In this document: positions 1-7,214 of the stretch, piece by piece | Numbering within the stretch: the first letter of the stretch is position 1 | How the letters are laid out: every line of letters starts with the position of its first letter | NCBI GenBank assembly: GCA_050184295.1 | Contig: JBFXAM010000139.1 | Location: 1 to 11,608 of the forward strand | Direction: 5' to 3' | Source: JBFXAM01 sp050184295 | GTDB taxonomy: Bacteria > Planctomycetota > Phycisphaerae > UBA1845 > Fen-1342 | DNA length: 11,608 bases | Position numbers and translations under genes: made by a program | Notes under the pieces: generated by a model | Told to the model about the DNA's origin: nothing | Seen by the model: only the letters and a program-made list of their open reading frames with translations | Database searches by the model: none

Positions 1-29
1 GCCCGGACTCAAGGATGAGGTATTCCATC

Positions 30-512
30 ATGTCGAAGCGAGTGGCGATCCCGTTGTGGTGCTGCGTCGCGGTGGCCGCCGGATGTGCGCCCAACGCGAT
101 GGTCACCAACAACGCCGTGCGAAACGTCCAGGCGTACGGCGATTTCGGCGTCGTGGGCAACGGGAACGAAGTGACGCTGAAAGCCGGTTAGTTCATCGTG
201 AAGCTGTCGATCATCGGCGACAAGAACAACGTGATGGTCGAGGAAAACGTCCCGCTCGCGCGTCTCGAGATCTGGGGTTCGAACAACACCGTCAACGTGC
301 CCGAGGGCATTTACTTCCGGGTCACGCAGGTCGGCAAGAACAACCAGGTGATCCACCGCCCGATATCCGGCGCGTATCGCCCGCGGAGCGAGTATCAGTC
401 GAACACGACGACGACCGTCGAGATCGTCCCGCCGGCGCAGCCGGGGATCAGCGTCCCGCCGCCGAGCAACCCGGCCGAGCCCGGCATCACGCCGCCGCCC
501 GCGGTACCCTGA
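30..512 (+). pseudogene. Repeat lipoprotein (DUF3060-like) interrupted by in-frame amber codon
   Basis: One continuous reading frame runs from the ATG at 30 to the TGA at 510-512, broken only by a TAG at 189-191 (codon 54). The N-terminus is a short lipoprotein signal ending in AAGC, with Cys19 as the likely lipidated residue. A G-x-x-N-x-V motif begins at codons 43, 63, 83 and 102. This 19-20-residue periodicity continues across the stop, which argues strongly that both halves belong to one gene. The repeats resemble the beta-type repeats of DUF3060 proteins. The C-terminus is a proline-rich tail from about codon 130. A purine-rich ribosome-binding region (AAGGATGAGG) precedes the ATG. Re-initiation at the GTG at 198 would give a 104-residue product with no export signal, so I treat the gene as broken, read through, or carrying a sequencing error. 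DUF3060 membership is a recollection of the motif, and the function is unknown. Confidence 0.62.
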
Positions 513-606
513 GGCGCTCGATGATCGCGATAGGTCGCAGGCCGCCCCGCGCGCCGTCGCAGCGGAGCGGCCCGCGGCTTGGTCGTTTCGTCGGTGTCCG
601 AAGCGC

Positions 607-621
607 CGCGATGGCATCGCG
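607..621. other. Small hairpin between convergent genes
   Basis: CGCGAT at 607-612 and ATCGCG at 616-621 form a perfect 6-bp stem around a GGC loop. It lies in the 129-base gap between the convergent lipoprotein gene and the M24-like gene. It could serve as a transcription stop for either side, but no T-tract follows on either strand. Nothing else recognisable lies in 513-641. Confidence 0.25.
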
Positions 622-641
622 CCGAACGCACGCTCCGGCGT

Positions 642-1730
642 TCACCGCACGAGGATGTCGGGCCGCCCGGCGCACAAGGGCCATCCGCCCGTGGCGGTCG
701 CGATTTCCGGCCCGCGGGACTGCGCGGCCGGCGCTGACGATCCCGAGGGAGCGTCACCCGCGCCGGTCAGAATCGTGTCCTCGCTCTTCGTGCCCGTGAT
801 TGTCGGGTTCCAGCCCACCAGTTGCCGCGGCGCGACGCGGCGCGTCTCAGTCGGCGTCGCTTTGAAGTCGCGCGCTTCGTAGCCCATCGGGCCGCCTTGG
901 TGGTGCCTGCACCACTCGTCGGCGAAGCCTGTCGCCGCGTACGACTCGATCCCCTTTGCCAGGACATCGCACCAGCGCGCCCCCGGCTGCGTCGCGGCGT
1001 GCAGGCTCGCATCGACGCGACAGACCGCGTCGTGCCGCTCGCGCAGGTCGCGGCTCAGCGGCCCGAAACTCACGAGCCGCGTCACGCTCACGATCAGCCC
1101 ATGGCGCTGCGCGCACACCGCGACCATTGCGACGCGCTCGATCGCGCGCGCCGTCGGAATCGGGTGTCGAAAGCGGGCGATGCGCTCGTCGGCGGCAACC
1201 AGTATGACGTGCGCGAAGATGCCGCGATCGCGTAGCCACCCCGCCACCGCGCCGCCGAGATGCCGCTCGGTCATCCCGGGCCGCACGTCGTCTTTCAGCA
1301 ACCGCTCCACAACCTCCGCGGTGTCGCGGCCGAGCATTCGCACCCGCTCGATCTCGCGCGCGGTGAGCGACGCCCGCAGCGGTGCGAGCGTGTCGCACGG
1401 CCAGTCCTTGGCAAAGCGCGCGTCGTCGCGCTCGCCGCCCAGCGACCGCGGCCAGTCGACAGGCGGCGGTTCCCACCATGATCCGACGCGGAGTTCCCAC
1501 TCGTCGCCGAATTCCTCCGCGCGCAGCCGCGGCTCCTCGATGTTGTCGGTGAACACCCGCTTCTCGCGCGGCGTCCACAACACCGCCGCCACGCCCAGCG
1601 CGCTCGCGGTGTCGCAGTGCACGTCCGCGCCGTCGGTAATCCAGGCGATATTCGCACGACGGCGCAGCAGCACGCCGTCGCAGCCCTGCTCACGACAGAA
1701 CGCGGCAAGACGGACGTCCTTTTCGTTCAT
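642..1730 (-). CDS. M24-fold protein lacking most metal ligands (probable pseudo-peptidase)
   Basis: A 362-residue protein with a creatinase-type N-terminal domain (about residues 1-120) and a C-terminal pita-bread M24 domain (about 125-325). It has no signal peptide, so it is probably cytoplasmic. Landmarks of the M24 fold remain: RHP at 188-190, VTR at 216-218, HHQGG at 276-280 and the SEDT turn at 316-319. The dinuclear metal site is mostly gone. The two aspartates expected before VTR read as a small or hydrophobic residue and a serine, and the glutamate of the usual EPG turn is Asn308 (WNPT). His277 and Glu317 are retained. I recall a distinct subfamily with this 'NPTITGTKSEDTIL' signature and a terminal RPDILVR, often annotated only as M24 metallopeptidase. 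The ATG at 1730 has a strong GGAGG 5 bases upstream. It is the last gene of the operon, 100 bases after the ribokinase gene. True peptidase activity is doubtful. Confidence 0.82.
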   Translation of the reverse strand: MNEKDVRLAAFCREQGCDGVLLRRRANIAWITDGADVHCDTASALGVAAVLWTPREKRVFTDNIEEPRLRAEEFGDEWELRVGSWWEPPPVDWPRSLGGERDDARFAKDWPCDTLAPLRASLTAREIERVRMLGRDTAEVVERLLKDDVRPGMTERHLGGAVAGWLRDRGIFAHVILVAADERIARFRHPIPTARAIERVAMVAVCAQRHGLIVSVTRLVSFGPLSRDLRERHDAVCRVDASLHAATQPGARWCDVLAKGIESYAATGFADEWCRHHQGGPMGYEARDFKATPTETRRVAPRQLVGWNPTITGTKSEDTILTGAGDAPSGSSAPAAQSRGPEIATATGGWPLCAGRPDILVR

Positions 1731-1830
1731 GTGGTCCTCCCGCGCATCGCGGTTCGTCCTCGTGCAAAGTCGATCGTTCGGCGCACGCGGCGAGCGCTCC
1801 GCGCGGATCGCGCAGGGCGCGCAGCGGGCA

Positions 1831-2703
1831 TTACGTGGTCAGCAGCCGTTCGACGGCGTGCCGCGTCGGGAGGTTCTGCGCACCCGGACGCGTGCACTTC
1901 AGCGCCGCAGCCGCCTGCGCGAACGCGATCGGATCGGCGTGCCCGTCTGCCACGGCGGCGGCGAACGCGCCGACGAACGCGTCACCGGCGCCCACGGTGT
2001 CCGTCGCGCGCACCTTGAACGCCGGGCGGACGCCGCCGCGCCCGCCGTTCGCGCGCGTGTCAAACACGCCCTGTTCGCCGAGCGTGATGATCGGCCACTC
2101 GGCGCCCATGCGCCGTAACGCGCGGGCGGCCCGCTCGGGACGGGTTTGCCCGGTCAGTTCCTGGGCTTCGTGCTCGTTCGGGACGATTACGTGGACGCCG
2201 GACAGAGGCCGCCGCGCGTCTCGCGCCGCGACCCCGCGCCGCAGCGCATCGAAGTTCGCTGGGGCAGGGTTCAGGATGAAGAGCCTGGCCCGCGGCATCG
2301 CAAACGGCGTCTCAAGCTGCATCACGACCACGTCGAATGGCCGGCGCGGCACACGCACTTTTGCATTCGCGTTCGGCGCGACGGCGATCAGATTCCGACC
2401 GCGCTCATCGACGACGATCAGCGCCACGCCGGTCGGTCCCCTGACGGTGCGAATCGCGCGCACGCCCACGCGGTGCTCCGCCAGGTTCGCCTTCGCAGTG
2501 CGGCCATACTCGTCGTCGCCGACGCACCCGACCATGTGAACGCGCCCGCCGAACCGCGCCGCCGCGATTGCCTGATTCGCGCCCTTGCCGCCGCACACGA
2601 CACGATAGTCGCGGCCGAGCACCGTTTCGCCCTCGCGCGGCAGGCGCGGCGCGACGACAACGAGATCGGTGTTGATGCTGCCGATGACGACGATCGTGCG
2701 CAT
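1831..2703 (-). CDS. rbsK: Ribokinase (PfkB family)
   Basis: A 290-residue cytoplasmic sugar kinase that would phosphorylate ribose, or a related pentose, with ATP. The N-terminal substrate loop is GSINTDL (8-14), followed by the glycine-rich GGKGANQ (38-44). The PfkB signature DTVGAGDAF (235-243) carries the catalytic base Asp241. QLETP (129-133), NPAPA (145-149) and PNEHEA (175-180) also match ribokinases. Compared with E. coli RbsK from memory, roughly 13 residues before QLETP and 9 after it are missing, which would shorten two helices, yet all catalytic motifs survive. The start at 2703 gives the canonical N-terminal beta strand, and its ribosome-binding site is weak. It follows the upstream alpha/alpha-barrel gene by 27 bases, so co-transcription is likely. 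A different furanose or nucleoside substrate is possible, since PfkB specificity is not certain from motifs. Confidence 0.88.
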   Translation of the reverse strand: MRTIVVIGSINTDLVVVAPRLPREGETVLGRDYRVVCGGKGANQAIAAARFGGRVHMVGCVGDDEYGRTAKANLAEHRVGVRAIRTVRGPTGVALIVVDERGRNLIAVAPNANAKVRVPRRPFDVVVMQLETPFAMPRARLFILNPAPANFDALRRGVAARDARRPLSGVHVIVPNEHEAQELTGQTRPERAARALRRMGAEWPIITLGEQGVFDTRANGGRGGVRPAFKVRATDTVGAGDAFVGAFAAAVADGHADPIAFAQAAAALKCTRPGAQNLPTRHAVERLLTT

Positions 2704-2730
2704 GCGGGATGCTCTCGAATCACGGCGGAA

Positions 2731-4752
2731 TCAGTGGCTCGCGGCGAGATCCTCGATCAGCGTGGTCGCGAATCCGCAGCCGGCGGATTCGAAGTAACAG
2801 TTCCCGTTGTAGAAGCTGGCCTTCCGCGTGCGGCTGGGAAAGCTGCGGTTGGCCGCCTCGGGCGAGTCGTTTGCGTGGACGTAGTGTGCCTGTCCGAAGG
2901 GGCCTTCGCGCGTGAGTTCCTGGAGTCGAACGAGCCAGTCGAGCGCCCGGCGCCGCTCGCCGAGGCGGAGGAGCGCGCTCGCGGCCCTTGCGGGCCAGCC
3001 GTCGTACGAGCCCGTCGCCTGGTGGTCGGCGCGAAACGTCTGGAATGCGGGCAGCTTGCGCGTGAGCGCGTCGGGGTCGCTCGGCGCCAGCGCATACAGC
3101 CAGTCCTCCGTTTGCAGCTCGCGCTCGAAGAATGCGACCATGCCGCGCCGCACCGGCTCCGGCAGATCCCGCGCGACACTTCGCCCGACGTACACAAAGT
3201 CCAGAATCGTCCGCACGACGCGTCGCGAACCGTCGGGTTGCACGCACGCCCAGGGTCCGTCCGCGTAGAGCGTCAGCAGCGCGCCGACCAGCCGCGTCGC
3301 AGCCTCCGCGTACGTCGCGTCACCGGTGAGCTCCGCGAGAAACCGCAGTCCACTGACCGCGAGTGCGTTGAACGACGCGACGGTGTGCTCATACGCCGCG
3401 ACGCACTCCAGGATGTTCTGACAGTCGCCGTAGTCGGTCAGCTCGGGGCGCGCGAAGCGCTTCAGCGCGTCGATCCGCTCCAGCGCCCACGCGCGATCGC
3501 CGGTGATGCGCACATAATCGGCGACGCACGATAGAAGCGCCCCGGGATTCACGCCATAGGCCATGCCCGCGCCCGCGCCGCTGACGGTCTCGATCCCCCA
3601 GTGCCGGCCGAGGTCGACGCGCAGCATCGCATCGAGCTGGTTTCGCAACACCGCGGGATCGAGCCGCGCCAGCAGCGGCGCCTGAAACTCGACCTCCCAA
3701 AGAAAACTCGTCGTCGGCGCGCCCTCCGGCCCGCCCCACACGTACGCCCGCTCCAGCCGCCCCGACGCGCTCCGCACCGCCGCGCCCGCATCCAGCGACG
3801 CGTCCGGCGGGCCTGCGCCATCCGAATGCGCCGCCGGCGGCGTCCAGATGCATTGTCCGCCGGTCGCGATCAGCGAACGCGGCGTCGGCGCGGGGATACA
3901 GCGCCGCGTCATCAGCAGCGTCAGCACGGACATGTAATAGAGCCGCGCCAGGTCGGGCACGTCGGGCTGGGCTACGCCGGCGAGCTCTTCATAGCGCGGC
4001 AGCGATCCCGAGAACTCGCCGTTGCCTTTTGTGAACGCCGCCTGCCAGACGCGTTCCCAGGCGGACTTCGCCTCATCCCACGCCATTGTCGGATCGACCG
4101 GCTCGATCGACGACTCGGCGGTTTGCACCGCCGACCACGTCCACTCGTCACCCGCGCGGACGCGCCGCTCGACGACGCCGACCTTGCCGCGCTGCATGGG
4201 CTGCTCGCCGTCGAGCCAGGCCTGCAGGTCGCTGTACACGCGCCGTTCGCCCGGCGCCCAGACCCGCGCGACGCCGAACGTCTTTGCGTCGTCGAGCAGA
4301 AAGCCGCCGTCCGTCGCGACGAGATTGCGCTGCGGCACATCCTCGGGCGGCAGATTCCAGTAATCGGTGAATCGCCACACGCGCGGCAGTCCGCCGAACA
4401 CGAGACACGCGTGCATCTCGCGCTCGAAGCGCAGGCGCACCATCACCGCGGCACGCCCGGCGGGCATGCGCACCGCGCTCGACACGCCGTGTCCGCGCCG
4501 CTCGATCTCATAAGCCTTCCAGCGATACTCGATGCCCGCGCGGGGGAAGCGTCGGAGGCGGTCGCCTTCGCGCACGAAGAGCAGTCCGGCGGGCGTGTTC
4601 ATGCCGGTCGGTGCGCAGATCCAGTTCTGCACGCCGGCCAGGTCCCACGCCGCCTGCACCATGCCGTGAAAGTTCACGATCGCCGGCAGGCTGAAATGCA
4701 CTTCGTCGCGCGGCGCGAGCCAGTCGCCCGCGAGTCGATCCAGTGTCAGCAT
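2731..4752 (-). CDS. Putative six-hairpin (alpha/alpha) glycosidase-like protein
   Basis: A 673-residue protein without a signal peptide or membrane segment. The N-terminal roughly 240 residues look beta-rich, rich in Trp/Tyr/Val strands. From about 260 onward helical repeats contain motifs typical of (alpha/alpha)6-barrel glycosidases: TGGQ (297-300), TTSFLWEVEFQ (347-357), HWGIETVSG (384-392), YGVNPGALLS (399-408) and TDYGDCQNILE (439-449). I cannot assign it to a glycoside hydrolase family, and I do not identify the acid/base pair with certainty. Residues 304-336 form a Gly/Ala/Ser/Pro-rich stretch between TGGQ and YVWGG that looks like an inserted loop. The ATG at 4752 has GAGGGG upstream at good spacing. 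The gene sits 48 bases downstream of the oxidoreductase gene and 27 bases upstream of the ribokinase gene, which suggests an intracellular oligosaccharide or glycoside substrate. A non-hydrolytic role cannot be excluded. Confidence 0.6.
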   Translation of the reverse strand: MLTLDRLAGDWLAPRDEVHFSLPAIVNFHGMVQAAWDLAGVQNWICAPTGMNTPAGLLFVREGDRLRRFPRAGIEYRWKAYEIERRGHGVSSAVRMPAGRAAVMVRLRFEREMHACLVFGGLPRVWRFTDYWNLPPEDVPQRNLVATDGGFLLDDAKTFGVARVWAPGERRVYSDLQAWLDGEQPMQRGKVGVVERRVRAGDEWTWSAVQTAESSIEPVDPTMAWDEAKSAWERVWQAAFTKGNGEFSGSLPRYEELAGVAQPDVPDLARLYYMSVLTLLMTRRCIPAPTPRSLIATGGQCIWTPPAAHSDGAGPPDASLDAGAAVRSASGRLERAYVWGGPEGAPTTSFLWEVEFQAPLLARLDPAVLRNQLDAMLRVDLGRHWGIETVSGAGAGMAYGVNPGALLSCVADYVRITGDRAWALERIDALKRFARPELTDYGDCQNILECVAAYEHTVASFNALAVSGLRFLAELTGDATYAEAATRLVGALLTLYADGPWACVQPDGSRRVVRTILDFVYVGRSVARDLPEPVRRGMVAFFERELQTEDWLYALAPSDPDALTRKLPAFQTFRADHQATGSYDGWPARAASALLRLGERRRALDWLVRLQELTREGPFGQAHYVHANDSPEAANRSFPSRTRKASFYNGNCYFESAGCGFATTLIEDLAASH

Positions 4753-4800
4753 GACGAACCCCTCGGCCGGTGCGCTCGGTCGTTCGCGGTCGCGCGATCG

Positions 4801-5958
4801 TTACCCTAGCGCCTGCGCAACGCCGGCCTGTTCCAGCCGCGGCCCCAGGTCGACCGGCTGCCCGCTCTTGGCCGACTCGCACACGGCTTGCATGACGCAG
4901 ACGGTTTCGATGCCTTCGACGAGATTCGGCGAGTGCGGCGTGTTTTCGAGAATGGCCTTCGCAAAGTAATCCGCGTAGTTGGCGAACTCTCCGAAGTGCA
5001 TGCCCTTCAGTTGGTGGTGAAAGTAATAGCCGGTCAGCGCGTGGTGATAGTCCTCGCACCGTTCCTCGCCGTCCGGACCGCTTTCCACAAACGCCAGATC
5101 CGGGTACTTCGCGAGGCTCGTGCCCAGTTGGCCCATCAGCAAGCACTCGATGTGTGCGCGAGCGCGCGGCAGCTCCGTGACGCCGTAGTTTCCGAACACG
5201 CGGCCGATGCGTCCGTCCTCGGCCTTGAGGTTCACGACGTACGCATCGTAGCCCAGCACGCCGTGGCGCCGCCCAAGCGCCGTGTGCATGCCGAACGCGT
5301 GAACCGCGCGGATGCGCCCGAGATACCAGCGGACGAGGTCGAGCGGATGCGAAAGCCCGAGGAACGCCCAATCTGTGTCGGCGAGCGACCAGGGGCTTTT
5401 TTCGTAGAACCAGTCCATGCGGTGGTTGTAGTGCGCGTCGACGACCTCGACCTCGCCCAGCGCGCCGCGCTCAAATGCGGCCCGCTGCCGGCGGAACGGC
5501 TCGAAGAAGCGCGTGCTCTGCCCGACCAGCAGACGCCGGCCGCTGCGGCGCGCCTCGGCGAGCAGCTCGGGTGCGCGCGACAGGTCGTTGATCAGCGGCT
5601 TCGTGCAGATCACGTGCTTGCCGGCGCGAAAGGCCGCGAGAATCTGGTCCGCGTGCAGCGCATCCGGCGTGTAGATCGCGACGATGTCCACGTCCGGGCG
5701 CTTCAGCAGCTCGGCGTAGTCCGCCGTGCAATACAGCTCCGGCGCGGCTTCGCACGCCGCCGCGAGCTTCTCCGGCCGCAGGTCGCAACCCGCGACCGCA
5801 CGGCAGTAGCCGGTCTGCTGGAGCGCGACGACGAGCGTGTGCCCTTCGTGCAGCCCGACGACGCCGACGCCCAGCCGGTGCTCCGGCGGCACGACGCCAT
5901 ACATGCCGCGACGATCGACGACGGGTTTTCCGGTGGGAAGCAAAGGTTGGGTGGTCAT
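4801..5958 (-). CDS. Gfo/Idh/MocA family NAD(P)-dependent oxidoreductase
   Basis: A 385-residue cytoplasmic dehydrogenase. The Rossmann nucleotide-binding strand-turn is GVGVVGLHEG (30-39), a variant with His-Glu where glycine or asparagine is more usual. Asp59 (GCDL) ends the second strand and would bind the cofactor ribose. VAIYTPDALH (93-102), CTKP (118-121, with the family lysine at 120) and GLSHPLDLVRWYLG (201-214, with candidate catalytic His204 and Asp207) follow in the standard order. The C-terminal half is the usual beta-sheet substrate domain. I start it at the ATG at 5958. The frame stays open upstream, but that extension is Arg/Ala-rich low-complexity sequence and would begin beyond the predicted promoter. 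It is the first gene of the operon and probably oxidises or reduces a sugar or cyclitol before or after the hydrolase step. The exact substrate is unknown. Confidence 0.87.
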   Translation of the reverse strand: MTTQPLLPTGKPVVDRRGMYGVVPPEHRLGVGVVGLHEGHTLVVALQQTGYCRAVAGCDLRPEKLAAACEAAPELYCTADYAELLKRPDVDIVAIYTPDALHADQILAAFRAGKHVICTKPLINDLSRAPELLAEARRSGRRLLVGQSTRFFEPFRRQRAAFERGALGEVEVVDAHYNHRMDWFYEKSPWSLADTDWAFLGLSHPLDLVRWYLGRIRAVHAFGMHTALGRRHGVLGYDAYVVNLKAEDGRIGRVFGNYGVTELPRARAHIECLLMGQLGTSLAKYPDLAFVESGPDGEERCEDYHHALTGYYFHHQLKGMHFGEFANYADYFAKAILENTPHSPNLVEGIETVCVMQAVCESAKSGQPVDLGPRLEQAGVAQALG

Positions 5959-5987
5959 GTGCGTGCTCGAATGCGTGAACGAATCGC

Positions 5988-6016
5988 ATTGTCGCCGCGA
6001 TGCTCCGAAGTCGCAA
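5988..6016 (-). promoter_or_regulatory. Candidate sigma-70-type promoter for the sugar operon
   Basis: On the minus strand TTGCGA (6016-6011) and GACAAT (5993-5988) are separated by exactly 17 bases. Each hexamer matches four of six consensus positions. Transcription would start near 5981, leaving a leader of about 23 bases before the oxidoreductase ATG. The call rests on hexamer matching only. Confidence 0.35.
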
Positions 6017-6108
6017 GCGGGCCGTGTTGCACGACGCACGCCCCGTCGCAAGCGCGCCGCGCCGCCGCCGCGTGCGCCGCGCAGGCACGCGCCCGGCATC
6101 ATCAGCGC

Positions 6109-6126
6109 CGCGGGCGCAAGCCCGCG
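6109..6126. repeat. REP-like hairpin with GCAA tetraloop
   Basis: CGCGGGC at 6109-6115 and GCCCGCG at 6120-6126 form a perfect 7-bp stem around GCAA, a GNRA-type tetraloop when read on the plus strand. It lies in the intergenic region between the oxidoreductase promoter and the DUF11 gene terminator. It resembles short extragenic palindromes found in many GC-rich genomes. The rest of 6017-6172 shows only GC-rich non-coding sequence. Confidence 0.4.
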
Positions 6127-6172
6127 ACGACGGCCCCGTCGCGCACGCTGCCGCGCGCGACTGGAAGGCAAG

Positions 6173-6204
6173 AAAAACGCACGGCCGGGAAGTGTGCCCG
6201 GCCG
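6173..6204 (-). terminator. Intrinsic terminator after the DUF11 gene
   Basis: On the minus strand a perfect 8-bp stem (CGGCCGGG at 6204-6197 pairing with CCCGGCCG at 6189-6182) encloses a 7-base loop. After TGCG it is followed by a run of five T residues (6177-6173). It begins about 40 bases after the stop codon of the DUF11 gene and also insulates the sugar operon promoter downstream. Confidence 0.8.
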
Positions 6205-6245
6205 CGCGTCTCGGATGGCCCGCTGTCGCGTCGTCCGCCGATCAG

Positions 6246-7064
6246 CTACTCGTAGAACCGCGTGCTCTCGGTCTCAAACACCGGCGTGCCGAGTTGTTCG
6301 CTGTTCAGCTCGGTGCGGAAGCGCACGTCGCCGGCCTTGGTTCCCTTCACGGTCACGGTCCATGTCGCGCGGGCCTTCGGCGCCAGCGACGGCAGCGGTG
6401 CGAACTTCACCTTCTTGCCCTCTGCGGTCGCCGCGGTCGCGCCGGCGCCCTTGACGAACGTCTCCTCGTCCGGAAGCTCGCAGGTGATCACGATGTTCGT
6501 GTCCGTCGCCGAGCCCTGGTTGGTGACGGTGATCGTGTAGGTCGTCTCGCCGCCGACCTCGATCGGATCGGGGTCGTCAACGGTTTCGAGCAGGATCGCC
6601 GGAATCCCCTTCACCTGAAGCTCGCACTCGGCGACGGCCTCGGCGCACCAAGTGACGCGCGCCGTGTTTTTCACGGTCACGATCTGGTTGCAGCGCACGT
6701 TGATGTTGAACGTCTTGCTGGCGCCGGCCTCGAGCGCGCCGATGCGCCAGACGATGTTGTTGCCGTCGCGGGTTCCGCCGCCGTCGGCGTTTACGAACTC
6801 GACGCCGCTCGGCAGCACGTCGGTGAGCACGACGTCGCGCGCCGGGCCGGTCCCGCTGTTCGTAACGGTCAGCTCGAACGTCGCGTCGCGGCCGACGTAG
6901 CGGAGACTCGGGCACTTCTTCGTCAGCGTCAGCGCGGGCGCCGCGAAGGTCTCGACGGCGGCGGCTTCGCTCTCCAGCACCGCCGGCGTCATCTGCATGT
7001 TGGCCGGACCGCGATCGATCGCGGCGACAAACGGCAATACCAGAGCCACAAAAATGTTCATCAT
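6246..7064 (-). CDS. Secreted DUF11-repeat protein resembling chlamydial OmcB
   Basis: A 272-residue exported protein. A hydrophobic N-terminus (MNIFVALVLPFVAA) serves as signal peptide, although it lacks the usual basic residues. Two immunoglobulin-like DUF11 domains follow at about 45-137 and 162-252, each with the typical 'TVTNxG' strand (66-71 and 179-184). Five cysteines (51, 125, 140, 147, 195) could form disulfides outside the cytoplasm. The second domain and the tail (TNQGSATDTN at 181-190, LPSLAPK at 224-230, ETESTRFY at 264-271) resemble, from memory, the C-terminal part of the Chlamydia cysteine-rich envelope protein OmcB. The ATG at 7064 is chosen because AAGGAG lies 7 bases upstream and the signal peptide begins there. 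An upstream in-frame extension is basic and lacks such a site. It is transcribed alone, with its own terminator, and probably has an envelope or surface-structural role. Confidence 0.85.
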   Translation of the reverse strand: MMNIFVALVLPFVAAIDRGPANMQMTPAVLESEAAAVETFAAPALTLTKKCPSLRYVGRDATFELTVTNSGTGPARDVVLTDVLPSGVEFVNADGGGTRDGNNIVWRIGALEAGASKTFNINVRCNQIVTVKNTARVTWCAEAVAECELQVKGIPAILLETVDDPDPIEVGGETTYTITVTNQGSATDTNIVITCELPDEETFVKGAGATAATAEGKKVKFAPLPSLAPKARATWTVTVKGTKAGDVRFRTELNSEQLGTPVFETESTRFYE

Positions 7065-7134
7065 GAGGCGTCTCCTTGGTTGGATTCGGTGCGAGACCCG
7101 CGCCGGGCCCCGGTGATTTCGCCCAAGGATGCCA

Positions 7135-7163
7135 GAAATAGACGGGTTTCGGCCGCGCGTCAA
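7135..7163 (-). promoter_or_regulatory. Candidate promoter for the DUF11 gene
   Basis: A good -35 hexamer TTGACG (7163-7158, five of six consensus) is followed after 17 bases by a poor -10, TATTTC (7140-7135). The alternative TCTATT at 15-base spacing is a little closer to consensus. The leader to the ATG at 7064 would be about 65 bases. This is tentative. Confidence 0.3.
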
Positions 7164-7214
7164 CCGACCGTCATCGAGCCGCGGCCGGGCCGACGATCGA
7201 ACCTCCGACGGCGG

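Noticed and set aside
189..191. Recoding of the stop as selenocysteine or pyrrolysine
   Set aside because: Selenocysteine uses TGA, and nothing in the window suggests pyrrolysine machinery. A mutation or sequence error is simpler.
56..799. 247-codon plus-strand frame near the left edge
   Set aside because: It overlaps the repeat lipoprotein in another frame and then runs antisense into the M24-like gene. Composition is Arg-rich with no motif.
2146..3534. 462-codon plus-strand open frame opposite the ribokinase and glycosidase-like genes
   Set aside because: It is a shadow frame overlapping two genes, with the Arg/Val/Asp-biased composition expected from the complementary codons.
5959..6171. 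N-terminal extension of the oxidoreductase to 6171
   Set aside because: The extra residues are low-complexity Arg/Ala-rich and would overlap the predicted promoter. The Rossmann fold begins at the expected distance from the ATG at 5958.
4888..6255. 455-codon plus-strand open frame opposite the oxidoreductase gene
   Set aside because: It runs through the operon promoter and terminator region and has no domain-like sequence, so it is a shadow of the real gene.
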